64,000 nt of DNA from Glycomyces harbinensis (GTDB taxonomy: Bacteria; Actinomycetota; Actinomycetes; Mycobacteriales; Micromonosporaceae): the NCBI RefSeq assembly GCF_900101745.1, contig NZ_FNAD01000007.1, forward strand, positions 1-64,000, in the 5' to 3' direction. The position numbers and the translations under genes were made by a program. How positions within the stretch are numbered: position 1 is the first letter of the stretch; each line of letters begins with the position of its first letter. Of the stretch, positions 43,540 to 51,739 are shown piece after piece. The notes under the pieces are model-generated. The model made no database searches. It saw nothing but the letters and a program-made list of their open reading frames with translations, and was not told the origin of the DNA.

Positions 43540-43700
43540 TCGGCGCCGGTGCGGCGGTGGTGAGCGCGAAGACGACCGCAGCTGCGGCGGTGAGGGCCGA
43601 GCGCGGGCCGGGTTCGGAGAAGGCGGACATGAGCGGCTTCCGGGTCGGCGGCTCGGAATCGAGTTGCGCGGGTGGGCTTGCGTGGCCAGACTGGCGAGTG

Positions 43701-44693
43701 ATGATGCCATTGACTGAGATCGATCGCCTGAAGAGAACCGTGACGCCTGCGTGGGAGAGCCCGGTCGCCGACCAGGTCGCCGCCGCATGGGGATACCCGG
43801 CCGGAACCGCGAAGTGGTGGCGCTCCAGCGCTTCGCACGTGTTCGTCCTGCCCGACCCGGAAGGGAAGCGCTACCTGCGGTTCGTGCCCGACGCCTACCT
43901 GGGCGCCGGCCCGGTCGCGGCGGTGAGCTCGCTGATGGACCGGCTCGCTGCGGGCGGCGCGGCCGTGGTGCGTCCGGTCCCCGCCCGGACTGGGGCCCTG
44001 ACCGCGACGGTGCCGACGGCGTTGGGGCCGATGCACGCCATGGTGGTCGAGACCGCCCCCGGCGAGGAGTTCGACGCCGAGGACTTGGACGTGGACCGCG
44101 CCCGGTCCTGGGGCGCCGCCCTCGCGGCCGTCCACGCGAGCATGGCCGGGATCGATGCCGACCTGCCCGAGGCGTTCGCCGAACTGGCCGAGTTCCCCGA
44201 CCGGTTCGCCCATGACCCGGCACTGGTGAAGGCCGCCTCGCACCTGGCCGACCGGATCGCCGAGCTGCCTCGCGACGGCTCCCGGTTCGGGGTCGTCCAC
44301 GGCGATTTCGAACTCGACAACCTGGCCTGGGATGAGGGAAGAGCGACCGCGTTCGACTTCGACGAGGCCGCCCATTCCTGGTACGCCGCCGACATCGCCT
44401 ATGCCCTGCGCGACCTGACCGGACCGGACGGGCTCCCCGCAGCGGAGCACCGGCAGCTGTCCGAGGAGTTCATCGCCGGTTACCGCAGCGTATGGCCGCT
44501 CGACGGCGCTGATCTGGCGAACCTGCGGCTGTTCGCCGGAGCGCACGCGGCCTGCTCGATCCTCCGCATCGACAACGCGCTCGGCACCGCTGGAGAAGAC
44601 GAAGCCGAGTGGATGGCGGACCTGCGGGCGAAGCTGACCGACATGGCGCGGTCCCACCGCGAACTCGCGATCGGCGTCGCCGAGGCGCTCTAG
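43701..44693 (+). CDS. APH-like phosphotransferase family protein
   Basis: 330 residues from ATG 43701. The kinase-like fold is shown by KRYLRFVPD near residue 55, the catalytic loop GVVHGDFELDNLAWD near 205-218 and the metal site TAFDFDEAAHSWYAADIAYAL near 225. The Asp residues of HGDxxxxN and DFD are intact. Relatives phosphorylate aminoglycosides, choline, homoserine and other small alcohols. No resistance function can be claimed. An in-frame ATG at 43629 is possible but has no ribosome site. It is a single gene, 161 bases after the TPR gene. Confidence 0.87.
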   Translation: MMPLTEIDRLKRTVTPAWESPVADQVAAAWGYPAGTAKWWRSSASHVFVLPDPEGKRYLRFVPDAYLGAGPVAAVSSLMDRLAAGGAAVVRPVPARTGALTATVPTALGPMHAMVVETAPGEEFDAEDLDVDRARSWGAALAAVHASMAGIDADLPEAFAELAEFPDRFAHDPALVKAASHLADRIAELPRDGSRFGVVHGDFELDNLAWDEGRATAFDFDEAAHSWYAADIAYALRDLTGPDGLPAAEHRQLSEEFIAGYRSVWPLDGADLANLRLFAGAHAACSILRIDNALGTAGEDEAEWMADLRAKLTDMARSHRELAIGVAEAL

Positions 44694-44999
44694 CGGTCGG
44701 TCGCCCAGTGCTCCATCGTGAAAGTTGATCTTCGCGGAGAGTGAGGGTCTGTTTCGTTGCGGCTCCGGGGGTCGTGTGAGTCCTGCCGGAGAGTTCGACG
44801 CGTAGGAGTGGTTCGTCCGGAAGTTCCTGCCTTTGTCCCGCCGGTATTCCACCTTGTTCACGCCTCCTCCCGCCACCAGAATGATCGCAGTGGCGGCGGC
44901 CCGTCTCGGTGGTCGCGCTCCGGGAGATCGGCCGAATCTCCAATACGGCCCTTCTCCTGAAACAGCAGCATGCATAACGCTTGCAGCGGAAGGAATACG
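44694..44999. other. 306-base intergenic region
   Basis: No gene is supported. The sequence is less G+C-rich than the flanks. On the minus strand a segment near 44711-44741 loosely resembles the sequence after the transposase remnant at 45356, which might mean another fragment of an old element, but the match is weak. The promoter of the small secreted-protein gene must lie toward the right end, before the GGAAGGA site at 44989-44995. Confidence 0.4.
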
Positions 45000-45323
45000 A
45001 TGTCAACGAACAGCGTCCTCAAGGAAAGCGTGCGACGGGTCTCGGCGACGCTCGCCGGACTCGCGATGGCGGCGACCCTCACGGGATTCACCGTCGCCGG
45101 CACCGCTTCGGCGGCCCCCGCCGTCGAGCAAGCCGAAACGTCTTCGTCTGTCACCGGCGACTACACGACCCAGGTGCGGTGGTTCTACGAGGCCTACTAC
45201 ATCGTCCGCACAAACTGCCTGACTCAGGGCGAGATCTACGAGGCCGAGGGCTATCTCTATCAGTGCCGGACGGCGGAGCGCAACAACCGCACGGTCTACG
45301 AACTGTGGCTCGGGATCGAGTGA
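45000..45323 (+). CDS. Small secreted protein of unknown function
   Basis: 107 residues; GGAAGGA is 4 bases before the ATG. The Sec signal ends near TVAGTASA (residue 38). The mature part of about 68 residues has two Cys residues (RTNCLTQG and LYQCRTAE), spaced 20 apart and likely bridged, and many Tyr and Glu residues. The pattern TQVRWFYEAYYIVRTNCLTQGEIYEAEGYLYQCRTAE resembles short actinobacterial exported proteins of no known role. A transposase remnant lies directly downstream. Confidence 0.72.
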   Translation: MSTNSVLKESVRRVSATLAGLAMAATLTGFTVAGTASAAPAVEQAETSSSVTGDYTTQVRWFYEAYYIVRTNCLTQGEIYEAEGYLYQCRTAERNNRTVYELWLGIE

Positions 45324-45668
45324 TGCGTTGATTCTCCGTTCGTGATTCGGGAGGGTCATGGTTCTGGCCGGTTGCGGCGGCGGTAGTGGTTTTGTCTGGC
45401 GGCCTTGTTCTTCCGCCGTCGCCACCGGCTCCAGGCGAGGAGATGCGCGGCAGTGCGCTGGCGTTGGCAGAGGTCGACGGCGATGAGGATGAGGCGTCAC
45501 TGCGAGGCACTGCGCAGCCTTCGGCAAGTCCGTTATCCGATCTGCGGCAACCGCGACCGGAGTACTTGCCAGTGGAAGTTCGCCTGATCCTCCCGACCTC
45601 GCAGTGCCCCAACACGAGAGGAGGGGCCACCGCTCGGCGGTGGCCCCTCCTCTCGTTCGTCGTTGGGG
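45324..45668. other. 345-base region with a transposase fragment and little else
   Basis: Apart from the transposase tail on the minus strand (45356-45496), no open frame here looks like a gene. The stretch 45500-45610 may be further decayed element sequence. Confidence 0.5.
45356..45496 (-). pseudogene. Remnant of a DDE transposase C terminus (IS701-like)
   Basis: The minus strand encodes about 46 residues ending in a stop, including LLAWSRWRRRKNKAARQNHY and RRRNRPEP. Tails of the form AWSxWRRRHQxxARxxHYxRR are typical of IS701/IS4-type transposases in Streptomyces. A stop at 45497-45499 interrupts the frame upstream and no catalytic domain is present. It is a dead fragment showing past insertion next to the small secreted-protein gene. 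Confidence 0.6.
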
Positions 45669-45923
45669 TCAGCCCGCGGCCTTGACCAGGGCGGTGAAGT
45701 CGGAGGGCGTCAGGTCGAACACCGGGGAGTCGGTGTCGAGCTTCGAGTCCCGCAGGTGGAAGCCGGCATCGTCGGCGCAGAACGCGACCTCGACGCAGGC
45801 GGTGTCATTGTTGGCACCGCTGCGGGTGCTCTTGCGCCACGCCCGGCGAACCTCGACGCAGTCGTTGTTGTTGCCGACACCGCTGCGAGTGCTCTTACGC
45901 CAGATGGTAACGCCAGTCGTCAT
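45669..45923 (-). CDS. DUF397 protein with duplicated motif
   Basis: 84 residues. The DUF397 signature W-R-K-S-T-R-S-G occurs twice: IWRKSTRSGVGNNNDCVEV and AWRKSTRSGANNDTACVEV, then FHLRDSKLDTDSPVFDLTPSDFTALVKAA. Single-repeat proteins of about 65 residues are usual, so the N terminus has been duplicated. The start overlaps the end of the upstream XRE gene by 29 bases. DUF397 proteins pair with WhiJ-like regulators in actinomycete development and stress control; the partner here is the XRE protein at 45895. Confidence 0.88.
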   Translation of the reverse strand: MTTGVTIWRKSTRSGVGNNNDCVEVRRAWRKSTRSGANNDTACVEVAFCADDAGFHLRDSKLDTDSPVFDLTPSDFTALVKAAG

Positions 45924-46737
45924 CTTGGTAGTCCTCGATCCGTATCGCCAAGTTCCACAGGAGTTTGCGGATGCCATCGTAGCTCGCGATGCGTTCGGGA
46001 TCGTTGATGAGCCAGCTGGAGTCTGCGATTTCGGTATATACGGTCGGCGGGCAGGAGAGCGGGATGTTCCCCTCTGTGTAGATGCTGAAGTTTCCGTTTC
46101 GCGGGGGCACGGGTTCGCGAAGGATGCGTATGGAGACGCCCGGCTTGCGGGCCCACCGGCGCAGGTGTGCCATTACCGCCTGGTACAGCTCCTTTGAGAT
46201 CCGCAGGATGTGAAGTAGTGCCGCTTCTCCGATCAGGAAGTGTGCTCGGGGGCGGACGGCGAATTTCATTCGCTGTTCAAGCATTTCTGCTCGCGCGTCC
46301 TTGTAAACCCATCCGCCGTCGAGCCACTCCTGGGTGGCGCCAGGCTCGGTTCGGCTGACCACTAGGTAGTAGTAGTCCCGAGTTTGGAGAGGTCCCGGGA
46401 TGAGCAGTGCATCGGCCTTGAAGATGTACCCTGCGTTCGCCTCAGCCAGTGCGAGGAATATGGCATTGAAGCGCATATCTGCCTCGATTGGGACACCGGC
46501 CTTGCGGGCCCGTGCCACCTCCTTCATGTAGCCGCCGGTCTCCTTGCTCAAGCCGCAGGCCTCGGCAAGGGCGTCGATCGAAGATGGCGGGATGTCGGTC
46601 GTTCCCTTCTCCCAGTCGAGGATCGTGTCCTTCGACCGATCGACATTGATGCCGACTTCCCGCTGTGATTTCCCTATGGCGATGCGGCCCTGTCGAGCCA
46701 TCGTCCTCAGGAACCACCTACCAGAATCCTCGATCAT
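45895..46737 (-). CDS. XRE-family (WhiJ-like) regulator with DUF5753 domain
   Basis: 280 residues from ATG 46737, which has GGGGG 8 bases upstream; a GTG at 46779 would add 14 residues. The helix-turn-helix is at about 16-70: IAIGKSQREVGINVDRSKDTILDWEKGTTDIPPSSIDALAEACGL. The C-terminal DUF5753 domain (about 95-270) contains ADALLIPGPLQTRDYYYLVVSRTEP, EQRMKFAVRPRAHFLIGEAAL and GNFSIYTEGN. This is the standard WhiJ-like partner of DUF397 proteins. It is divergent from two small unknown genes. Confidence 0.9.
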   Translation of the reverse strand: MIEDSGRWFLRTMARQGRIAIGKSQREVGINVDRSKDTILDWEKGTTDIPPSSIDALAEACGLSKETGGYMKEVARARKAGVPIEADMRFNAIFLALAEANAGYIFKADALLIPGPLQTRDYYYLVVSRTEPGATQEWLDGGWVYKDARAEMLEQRMKFAVRPRAHFLIGEAALLHILRISKELYQAVMAHLRRWARKPGVSIRILREPVPPRNGNFSIYTEGNIPLSCPPTVYTEIADSSWLINDPERIASYDGIRKLLWNLAIRIEDYQDDDWRYHLA

Positions 46738-47072
46738 CTTGTCTGCCCCCGGCTCTATTCGGCGTAGTCGGACAATCACTATGGCACAACTCGATCAACG
46801 AAGGAACTTGCGGAGAGTCGCTGGGGGAGTGGGGATAGTGGAGGAAATGGATACCAAAAACTCCACTACCCCGGCTCCGCTTCCCTCTCTGGGTGACCGA
46901 GTCTCTTCTTGTGACCTGCGGAAATACCCCCTAGATTCATGGATGCCGGGAATGGTTCTGGAGTCTTCCGGTGAGGTGAGGGAGCCCGGGGGTCGTGCTT
47001 CCCGATTTTTCGCACGATCTTCGGGTTCCGAACTGTCGGCAACCCGACAGAGTCCATAGGGGAGCAAAGCCA
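46738..47072. other. 335-base divergent intergenic region
   Basis: This gap separates the XRE regulator from the small gene at 47073. It is A+T-richer than average and holds the sigma-70-like promoter described at 46909-46937. No gene is supported in it. Confidence 0.6.
46909..46937 (+). promoter_or_regulatory. Sigma-70-like promoter TTGTGA-17-TAGATT
   Basis: TTGTGA (46909-46914) and TAGATT (46932-46937) are spaced by exactly 17 bases. They point toward the gene at 47073, giving a leader of about 130 bases. Confidence 0.5.
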
Positions 47073-47402
47073 ATGAATAGTCAACAGAGGGCTCGTCAGC
47101 CCGATTTCGGTTCACTCGATCGGGGGACGTTCCGCGACGAGTACCGGTCCTACACGGTCCGCGCCTCCAGCGTCGACGCGCCCGATTCGTTTCAGGTGAT
47201 CACCGGAGCGCAGGGCGACGACGTCGTACTGGTCGTCTCCGGCCTCAACTCCGGTGCGCTGAAAGCGACTTGGGGCCGGTTCTGGCGCGGTCTCAAACCG
47301 CAGACGAAGATCTGGATCGAGGAGCAGGCCTTCCGGGCCTTCTACTCCGGCCACCACATCTTCGACCCGGCGCCCGGAACGGTTCGGTTCTGCGATGGCT
47401 AG
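47073..47402 (+). CDS. Small protein of unknown function beside the WhiJ-like locus
   Basis: 109 residues, with GGGGAGC 10 bases before the ATG. Sequence features: DFGSLDRGTFRDEYRSYTVRASSVDAPDSFQVITGAQGDDVVLVVSGLNSGALKATWGRFWRGL, then KIWIEEQAFRAFYSGHH. It is soluble, with mixed alpha/beta character, and I do not recognise a family. The next gene starts 8 bases before its stop, so the two are translationally coupled. Divergence from the XRE/DUF397 pair suggests that the regulator controls them. Confidence 0.65.
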   Translation: MNSQQRARQPDFGSLDRGTFRDEYRSYTVRASSVDAPDSFQVITGAQGDDVVLVVSGLNSGALKATWGRFWRGLKPQTKIWIEEQAFRAFYSGHHIFDPAPGTVRFCDG

Positions 47403-47721
47403 CACCGCGATCCCGGCAGAGGAGGGCCCTTACAACCTGCGCTCCGACGGCAAGCCCGGCATAGACGGCCATCTCGGCAGCTTCCACAGGGGCCCGGCGG
47501 TATTCACGCTGTACCGGCTCGATCCTTTCCCGGCCCGCGCGTTCAAGGTCACGGAGTACCTGCTCGACGTCGAGGACGGCGCGGGACCTCGCGAGTGCTG
47601 CCGGTTCACCGACGACCCCGAGGACTCCCCGGAGTGGAACGGCAGATGGAACGGGGACGAGTGGTGCCCCTGGATCATGGACCAGTGCCAGGCGCTCATC
47701 GCGAACCCCGACACCGCTTGA
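47395..47721 (+). CDS. Small acidic protein of unknown function
   Basis: 108 residues, overlapping the upstream gene by 8 bases. Features: TLYRLDPFPARAFKVTEYLLDVEDGAGPRECCRFTDDPEDSPEWNGRW and NGDEWCPWIMDQCQAL. Four Cys and several Trp residues lie in the second half (ECC, WCPWIMDQC), which might bind a metal. No signal peptide or membrane helix. Family not recognised. Confidence 0.65.
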   Translation: MASTAIPAEEGPYNLRSDGKPGIDGHLGSFHRGPAVFTLYRLDPFPARAFKVTEYLLDVEDGAGPRECCRFTDDPEDSPEWNGRWNGDEWCPWIMDQCQALIANPDTA

Positions 47722-47759
47722 CTCGGCAGGGCAGCGGCCGCTGAACTCCCCCCGAAGAA

Positions 47760-47799
47760 CAGTGCCGGGCGATCCAGGGTGGTGGATCGTCCGGCACTG
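47760..47799. terminator. Bidirectional terminator hairpin
   Basis: 16-base arms (47760-47775 and 47784-47799) pair with one G-T wobble and an 8-base loop, between the convergent small gene and the HxlR gene. Confidence 0.75.
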
Positions 47800-48189
47800 C
47801 TACGCCGCGAGCGCCTGGGCCCGGTCGTATTCCATCCGCGCCTCGATGATGTCGGGCCGGTGCTGCTCGGCCCACTCCAGCAGGCCCGTGAGGTGGCCGT
47901 ACAGTCCGCGCGCCGACTCGGTCGCGCGGTACTCGACCTTCGGCGGCACGGTCGGGTAGACGGTGCGCTCGAGCAGGCCGTCGCGCTCCAGGTTGCGCAG
48001 GGTCAGCGTGAGCATCCGGCGGCTGATCCCGGGGATGCTGCGCTCCAACTCGGTGTAGCGCACCGGCCCCCTCGTGGCCGCCACCAGGATCGACACCGAC
48101 CACTTGCCCGCGACGCGGTCGATGATCTGGACGATCGGGCAGGCCTCGGCCTGCACGTCCGACAGGGGCATGACGCAGTCGTCGCTCAT
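47800..48189 (-). CDS. HxlR-family regulator
   Basis: 129 residues, a winged-helix protein. The family core is clear: CPIVQIIDRVAGKWSVSILVAATRGPVRYTELERSIPGISRRMLTLTLRNLERDGLLERTVYPTVPPKVEYRATESARGL. The N-terminal Cys residues (DDCVMP and EACPI) are typical of HxlR members that sense electrophiles or oxidants. It is divergent from an MFS exporter, and an inverted repeat GGAAC/GTTCC lies between them. It probably represses that exporter. Confidence 0.92.
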   Translation of the reverse strand: MSDDCVMPLSDVQAEACPIVQIIDRVAGKWSVSILVAATRGPVRYTELERSIPGISRRMLTLTLRNLERDGLLERTVYPTVPPKVEYRATESARGLYGHLTGLLEWAEQHRPDIIEARMEYDRAQALAA

Positions 48190-48345
48190 CGCTCCGCTTC
48201 CCTTCGTCGGCCGCCGAAACGGACCGGTGTCGCAGCTCACACCCCAGCTCCAGGCCGACTGACCTGGACAGGAACATCGATGTCCCCCCTGGCACATGAA
48301 AGTGCCTTCTTACGGATCGTTCAATTGGAACACATGATGGTCCCA

Positions 48346-48360
48346 GGAACAAATAGTTCC
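48346..48360. promoter_or_regulatory. Inverted repeat, candidate HxlR operator
   Basis: GGAAC and GTTCC flank AAATA, 30 bases before the MFS start at 48390. A further GGAAC lies at 48327-48331. The spacing of 5 between short arms fits HxlR-type sites. Confidence 0.5.
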
Positions 48361-48389
48361 CCATGAAGACCGCTCCCGAAGGAACCGTC

Positions 48390-49853
48390 ATGTCGACCGC
48401 ACCCGTCCGCAGTCTCCGATCCCGCTGGCTCGCGGTGATCGCGCTGTCAGCCGCCCAGGTCATGATCGTCCTGGACCAGAACATCGTGACCATCGCCCTC
48501 CCGGCCATCCGCGAGGACCTCGCGTTCAGCCAGGCGAACCTCGTATGGACCGTCAACGCCTACGTGATCCCCTTCGGCGGCCTGCTGCTCCTCGCCGGCA
48601 GGCTCGGCGACCTCATCAGCCGCAAGCAGGTGTTCCTGGCGGGCCTCGCCCTCTTCGTCGCCGCCTCCGTGGCGGCCGCGCTGGCCGACTCCCAGAGCCT
48701 CCTGCTCGGCGCCCGGTTCGTCCAGGGCATCGGCGGGGCGATCACGGCCGCCGGACTGCTGGGCATGATCGTGACGATCTTCCCCGAACCGCACCACCAG
48801 GTGAAGGCCATCGGCGTGTACGGCTTCGCCTCGGCCGGGGGCGGCGCCTTGGGCAGCGTCATCGGCGGCGTCCTCACCGAGACCCTGGGCTGGGAGTCGG
48901 TCTTCTACGTCAACCTCCCGCTCGGGATCTTCGTCGCGGTCCTCGCCTGGAAACTCCTGCCCGCCGAACGCGGGGTCGGCCTGCGCGCCGGTGCCGACGT
49001 CCTCGGCGCCGCCCTGGTGACCGCCGGCCTCATGCTCGCCGTGTACACGCTGGTCGAGACCGAGCGCTACGGCTGGACCTCGGCCCGCACGATCGGCCTC
49101 GGGGCCCTGGCGGCCCTGCTCCTCGCCGGGTTCGCCGTGCGCCAGGCCAAGGCCGCCGCGCCGCTCATCCCGCCGCGCATCCTGCGCTCGCGCAACGTCT
49201 CCGGTGCCAACATCGCCCAGGCGCTCATGGTCGGCTCGGCGTTCGGGTTCATGTTCTTCACCGTCCTGTACCTCCAGCAGGTCCTCGGCTTCGAGCCGCT
49301 GGCGGCGGGCCTGGCGTTCCTGCCCGCGCCGGTGGTCATCGCGGTGGTCTCCATGGCCGTCTCGCCGCGGCTCCTGACGCGCTTCGGCGCCCGCCCGATG
49401 CTGCTGGTCGGCCTGTCGCTCATGGCCGCGGGCTTCCTGCTGTTCGCCCAGATGCGCGCCGACGGCTCGTTCCTCGTGGACGTCCTGCCCGGCATGGTCA
49501 CCGCGCCGCTCGGCTTCGGTCTGGCGATGCCCGCGCTCATGACCCTCGGCATGGCCGACTCCCGGCCCGAGGACGCGGGGGTGACCTCCGGGCTGTTCAA
49601 CACCGCGCAGCAGGTCGGCGGCGCGGTGGGCCTGGCGGTCGCGAGCACCGTGGTCGCCGCCCGCAGCGGCGCGCTCCAGGACCAGGGCGCCTCGACCGCC
49701 GAGGCGCTGACCGGAGGCTTCCGCGCCGGGTACCTGGTCGGCACCGCGTTCGCGTTGATCGCGCTGGTCATCGTCATCACGGTCATCAAGGCCCGCAAGC
49801 CCGAAGCGGCCGACGCCGAGAACGTCGAGGCCGTCCCGGCCGCCGTCCTCTAG
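48390..49853 (+). CDS. DHA2-family MFS drug exporter
   Basis: 487 residues with about 14 membrane helices. The DHA2 pattern is present: QVMIVLDQNIVTIALPAIREDL (motif D1), WTVNAYVIPFGGLLLLAGRLGDLISRKQVF (motif A) and GARFVQGIGGAI, with motif C-like GGGALGSVIGGVLTETLGWESVFYVNLPLG. ATG 48390 is chosen because GAAGGAA lies 6 bases upstream; an in-frame ATG at 48363 lacks a site. It should export hydrophobic compounds using the proton gradient. It is divergent from, and probably controlled by, the HxlR regulator. Confidence 0.92.
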   Translation: MSTAPVRSLRSRWLAVIALSAAQVMIVLDQNIVTIALPAIREDLAFSQANLVWTVNAYVIPFGGLLLLAGRLGDLISRKQVFLAGLALFVAASVAAALADSQSLLLGARFVQGIGGAITAAGLLGMIVTIFPEPHHQVKAIGVYGFASAGGGALGSVIGGVLTETLGWESVFYVNLPLGIFVAVLAWKLLPAERGVGLRAGADVLGAALVTAGLMLAVYTLVETERYGWTSARTIGLGALAALLLAGFAVRQAKAAAPLIPPRILRSRNVSGANIAQALMVGSAFGFMFFTVLYLQQVLGFEPLAAGLAFLPAPVVIAVVSMAVSPRLLTRFGARPMLLVGLSLMAAGFLLFAQMRADGSFLVDVLPGMVTAPLGFGLAMPALMTLGMADSRPEDAGVTSGLFNTAQQVGGAVGLAVASTVVAARSGALQDQGASTAEALTGGFRAGYLVGTAFALIALVIVITVIKARKPEAADAENVEAVPAAVL

Positions 49854-49859
49854 CCGAGT

Positions 49860-49902
49860 ACGCCGAGAGCCGCCGTCCGCAGTGGACGGCGGCTCTCGGC
49901 GT
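49860..49902. terminator. Strong bidirectional terminator hairpin
   Basis: A perfect 19-bp stem (49860-49878 and 49884-49902) with a 5-base loop separates the convergent MFS and kptA genes, starting 6 bases after the MFS stop. Confidence 0.88.
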
Positions 49903-49903
49903 G

Positions 49904-50446
49904 CTATCCGGGGAACATGACGGCCCAGGCCGGGACGTGCCCGGTCAGCCAGACGCCGTTCTCCGAGCGGCGGAACTCGTGCCCCGCCTGCGACATCCGG
50001 TAGGCGTCGACCACCAGCACCACGGGCTTGCCGCGCCGCGACCCGACCCTCACCGCGGTCTCGCGGTCGGGGGACAGGTGCACGTCGTGCCGGTCCATCG
50101 CCTTGATGCCCTCCTCGCGGATGGCCTCGACGTAGCCGGCGGTCGTCCCGTGGAAGAGCACCGCCGGCGGCTCCACCGCCTCCAGGCCGAGGTCCACGTC
50201 GATCGTGTGCCCCTGGCTCGCCCGGATGCGCCCGTCCCGCAACGCGAAGCGCTGCTTGTCGTTGCGGTCCACGACCTCCTGGAGTTCTTCCCGGGAGACG
50301 CGGAAGTTCCGGTCCTCGAGGGCCTTCAGCAGGACGTCGACGTCGACCCAGCCCTGCTCGTCGAGGGTGATCCCGATCCGGCCCGGATCGTGGCGCAGAT
50401 GCCGCGAGAGGTACTTCGAGACCTTGACGATCCGCTTATCGTCCAC
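49904..50446 (-). CDS. kptA: RNA 2'-phosphotransferase (KptA/Tpt1)
   Basis: 180 residues from GTG 50446, with GGAG 6 bases upstream. Family motifs: VKVSKYLSRHLRHDPGRIGITLDEQGWVDVDVLLKAL (winged-helix part with the Arg-His-x-x-Arg set), RIRASQGHTIDVDLGL and VLFHGTTAGYVEAIREEGIKAMDRHDVHLSPD (NAD-binding ART fold with His and Arg). The enzyme transfers a 2'-phosphate from RNA to NAD+, forming ADP-ribose 1'',2''-cyclic phosphate. Its bacterial substrate is uncertain because bacteria lack the yeast tRNA splicing pathway. Neighbours do not suggest an RNA repair operon. Confidence 0.93.
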   Translation of the reverse strand: MDDKRIVKVSKYLSRHLRHDPGRIGITLDEQGWVDVDVLLKALEDRNFRVSREELQEVVDRNDKQRFALRDGRIRASQGHTIDVDLGLEAVEPPAVLFHGTTAGYVEAIREEGIKAMDRHDVHLSPDRETAVRVGSRRGKPVVLVVDAYRMSQAGHEFRRSENGVWLTGHVPAWAVMFPG

Positions 50447-50492
50447 ATCGAACTCCAATTGCGAGGGGGATCGCCAGCGTAGCAACGGGTGT

Positions 50493-50873
50493 CTACAACT
50501 GCGTCAACGACAGCAGCAGCGCCAGCAGGGGGAACAGCCCCTGCTTGAGGGCGGACGGCGCCATGGCGCGGTCCCGCAGGACCAGCACCAGCGCGGCGGC
50601 CAGCATCGAACCGCAGGAGGCGACGATCAAGGTCCACCCCACGGCGGGTTCGGCGCGGACCACCGCGACGCCCACGAGCGCCCCGACCGCCAGGAACAGG
50701 TTGTACCAGCCCTGGTTGTACGCCCACGGCGCCACGGTCTCGACCGACGCGGTCTCCACGCGGAACACCTTGCGGTGCACCTTCGGATCGTGGAAGCGCA
50801 GGCTCTCCATCACCCAGATGTACACGTGCAGGAGGCCGGCGAGCCCGGCCGTGATTTGAACTGCGATCAGCAT
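50493..50873 (-). CDS. DUF1304 membrane protein
   Basis: 126 residues with four membrane helices. The family pattern is GLAGLLHVYIWVMESLRFHDPKVHRKVF, then WAYNQGWYNLFLAVGALVGV and ALVLVLRDRAMAPSALKQGLFPLLALLLSL. DUF1304 proteins have no established function. It precedes kptA by 46 bases on the same strand and might be cotranscribed. Confidence 0.88.
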   Translation of the reverse strand: MLIAVQITAGLAGLLHVYIWVMESLRFHDPKVHRKVFRVETASVETVAPWAYNQGWYNLFLAVGALVGVAVVRAEPAVGWTLIVASCGSMLAAALVLVLRDRAMAPSALKQGLFPLLALLLSLTQL

Positions 50874-50944
50874 GGAAGCAGTCTTCCCGATCCGCGGGCG
50901 CGGCGTCGGGCCGTCCCGGATTCAGCCCGCGCTTCAGCTCAGCT

Positions 50945-51739
50945 TCAGTCCTCGCCGAGGATGCGCAGATCCGGCGGCACCAGCGTCCGCGTGCGCAGCA
51001 GCTCGCCGATGAGGTTGTGGTTCAGCATGTTCCCGACCGGCTCGCCGACCTCCTCGCGGGTCAGGCCCGGCACGCCCGCCGCCGACAGGCGCTTGCGCAC
51101 CCCCACCACCAGGTGCTCGACCTTCTTCGGCCGCCAGGCCCCCTCGACCTCCAGCCGGGTGAGCTCGTCGGCGACCTGCTTCCACGAGCCGGGCTGCGGA
51201 TACGCCTCGTGCATCAGGTACCGCTGCGCCAGGCACACCAGCGCCAGCCGCTCGGCGGTGTTGAGCTTCCACGGCCGGTCCTTGAGCGTCGCCGAGTCCG
51301 GTGCGGGCGTGGGGAGCCGGCCGTCGGCGCCCGCCACGTACAGCTCGACCAGGTGCCGGCGCCGCGCCGTCCCGCTGATGAACACCGGCGTGTACCCCGT
51401 CTGGAGCGGGAACGGCTCGTCCTCGGGGAACAGCGTCCGCGAGCCCGGCAGCTGGAACGGCAGGTGCCCGGTGTTCGCCAGCCACCAGTGGTCCCCGAGG
51501 CGCGCGAGGCGCCCGTGGCAGCGGCTGACGCGCCGGTCGTCCTCGCCCACGCACACGTGCACGTCGGGCCGGTTGCGGCCGAACAGGATCTCCCGCTCCT
51601 CCTTGGGGCGGAACCGGACACCGCCCGAGACCGAGAGCGCGTAGATCGTCCCCGGGGCGGAGTCGGGGACGCCGAACGCCAGGCTCGCATGGCTCGGCGG
51701 CAGCGGCTCCAGGCCTTCGACCTGGGGGATGTCACTCAT
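50945..51739 (-). CDS. FHA-domain protein with C-terminal winged-helix-like region
   Basis: 264 residues; GGAGG lies 6 bases before the ATG. The forkhead-associated domain is at about residues 45-105: FRPKEEREILFGRNRPDVHVCVGEDDRRVSRCHGRL, with the phosphothreonine-binding GR, S-R-x-H and, less clearly, the N of WWLANTGHLPFQL. The C-terminal half (WKLNTAERLALVCLAQRYLMHEA, WKQVADELTRLEVEGAWRPKKVEHLVVGVRKRL) resembles a winged helix. The Ser/Thr kinase gene lies 68 bases upstream on the same strand. Phosphorylation and binding by that kinase is the natural hypothesis. Confidence 0.88.
   Translation of the reverse strand: MSDIPQVEGLEPLPPSHASLAFGVPDSAPGTIYALSVSGGVRFRPKEEREILFGRNRPDVHVCVGEDDRRVSRCHGRLARLGDHWWLANTGHLPFQLPGSRTLFPEDEPFPLQTGYTPVFISGTARRRHLVELYVAGADGRLPTPAPDSATLKDRPWKLNTAERLALVCLAQRYLMHEAYPQPGSWKQVADELTRLEVEGAWRPKKVEHLVVGVRKRLSAAGVPGLTREEVGEPVGNMLNHNLIGELLRTRTLVPPDLRILGED

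Noticed and set aside
43701..44693. Aminoglycoside resistance gene.
   Set aside because: The catalytic loop fits the broad APH-like phosphotransferase group, but nothing identifies an antibiotic substrate and the context is not a resistance island.
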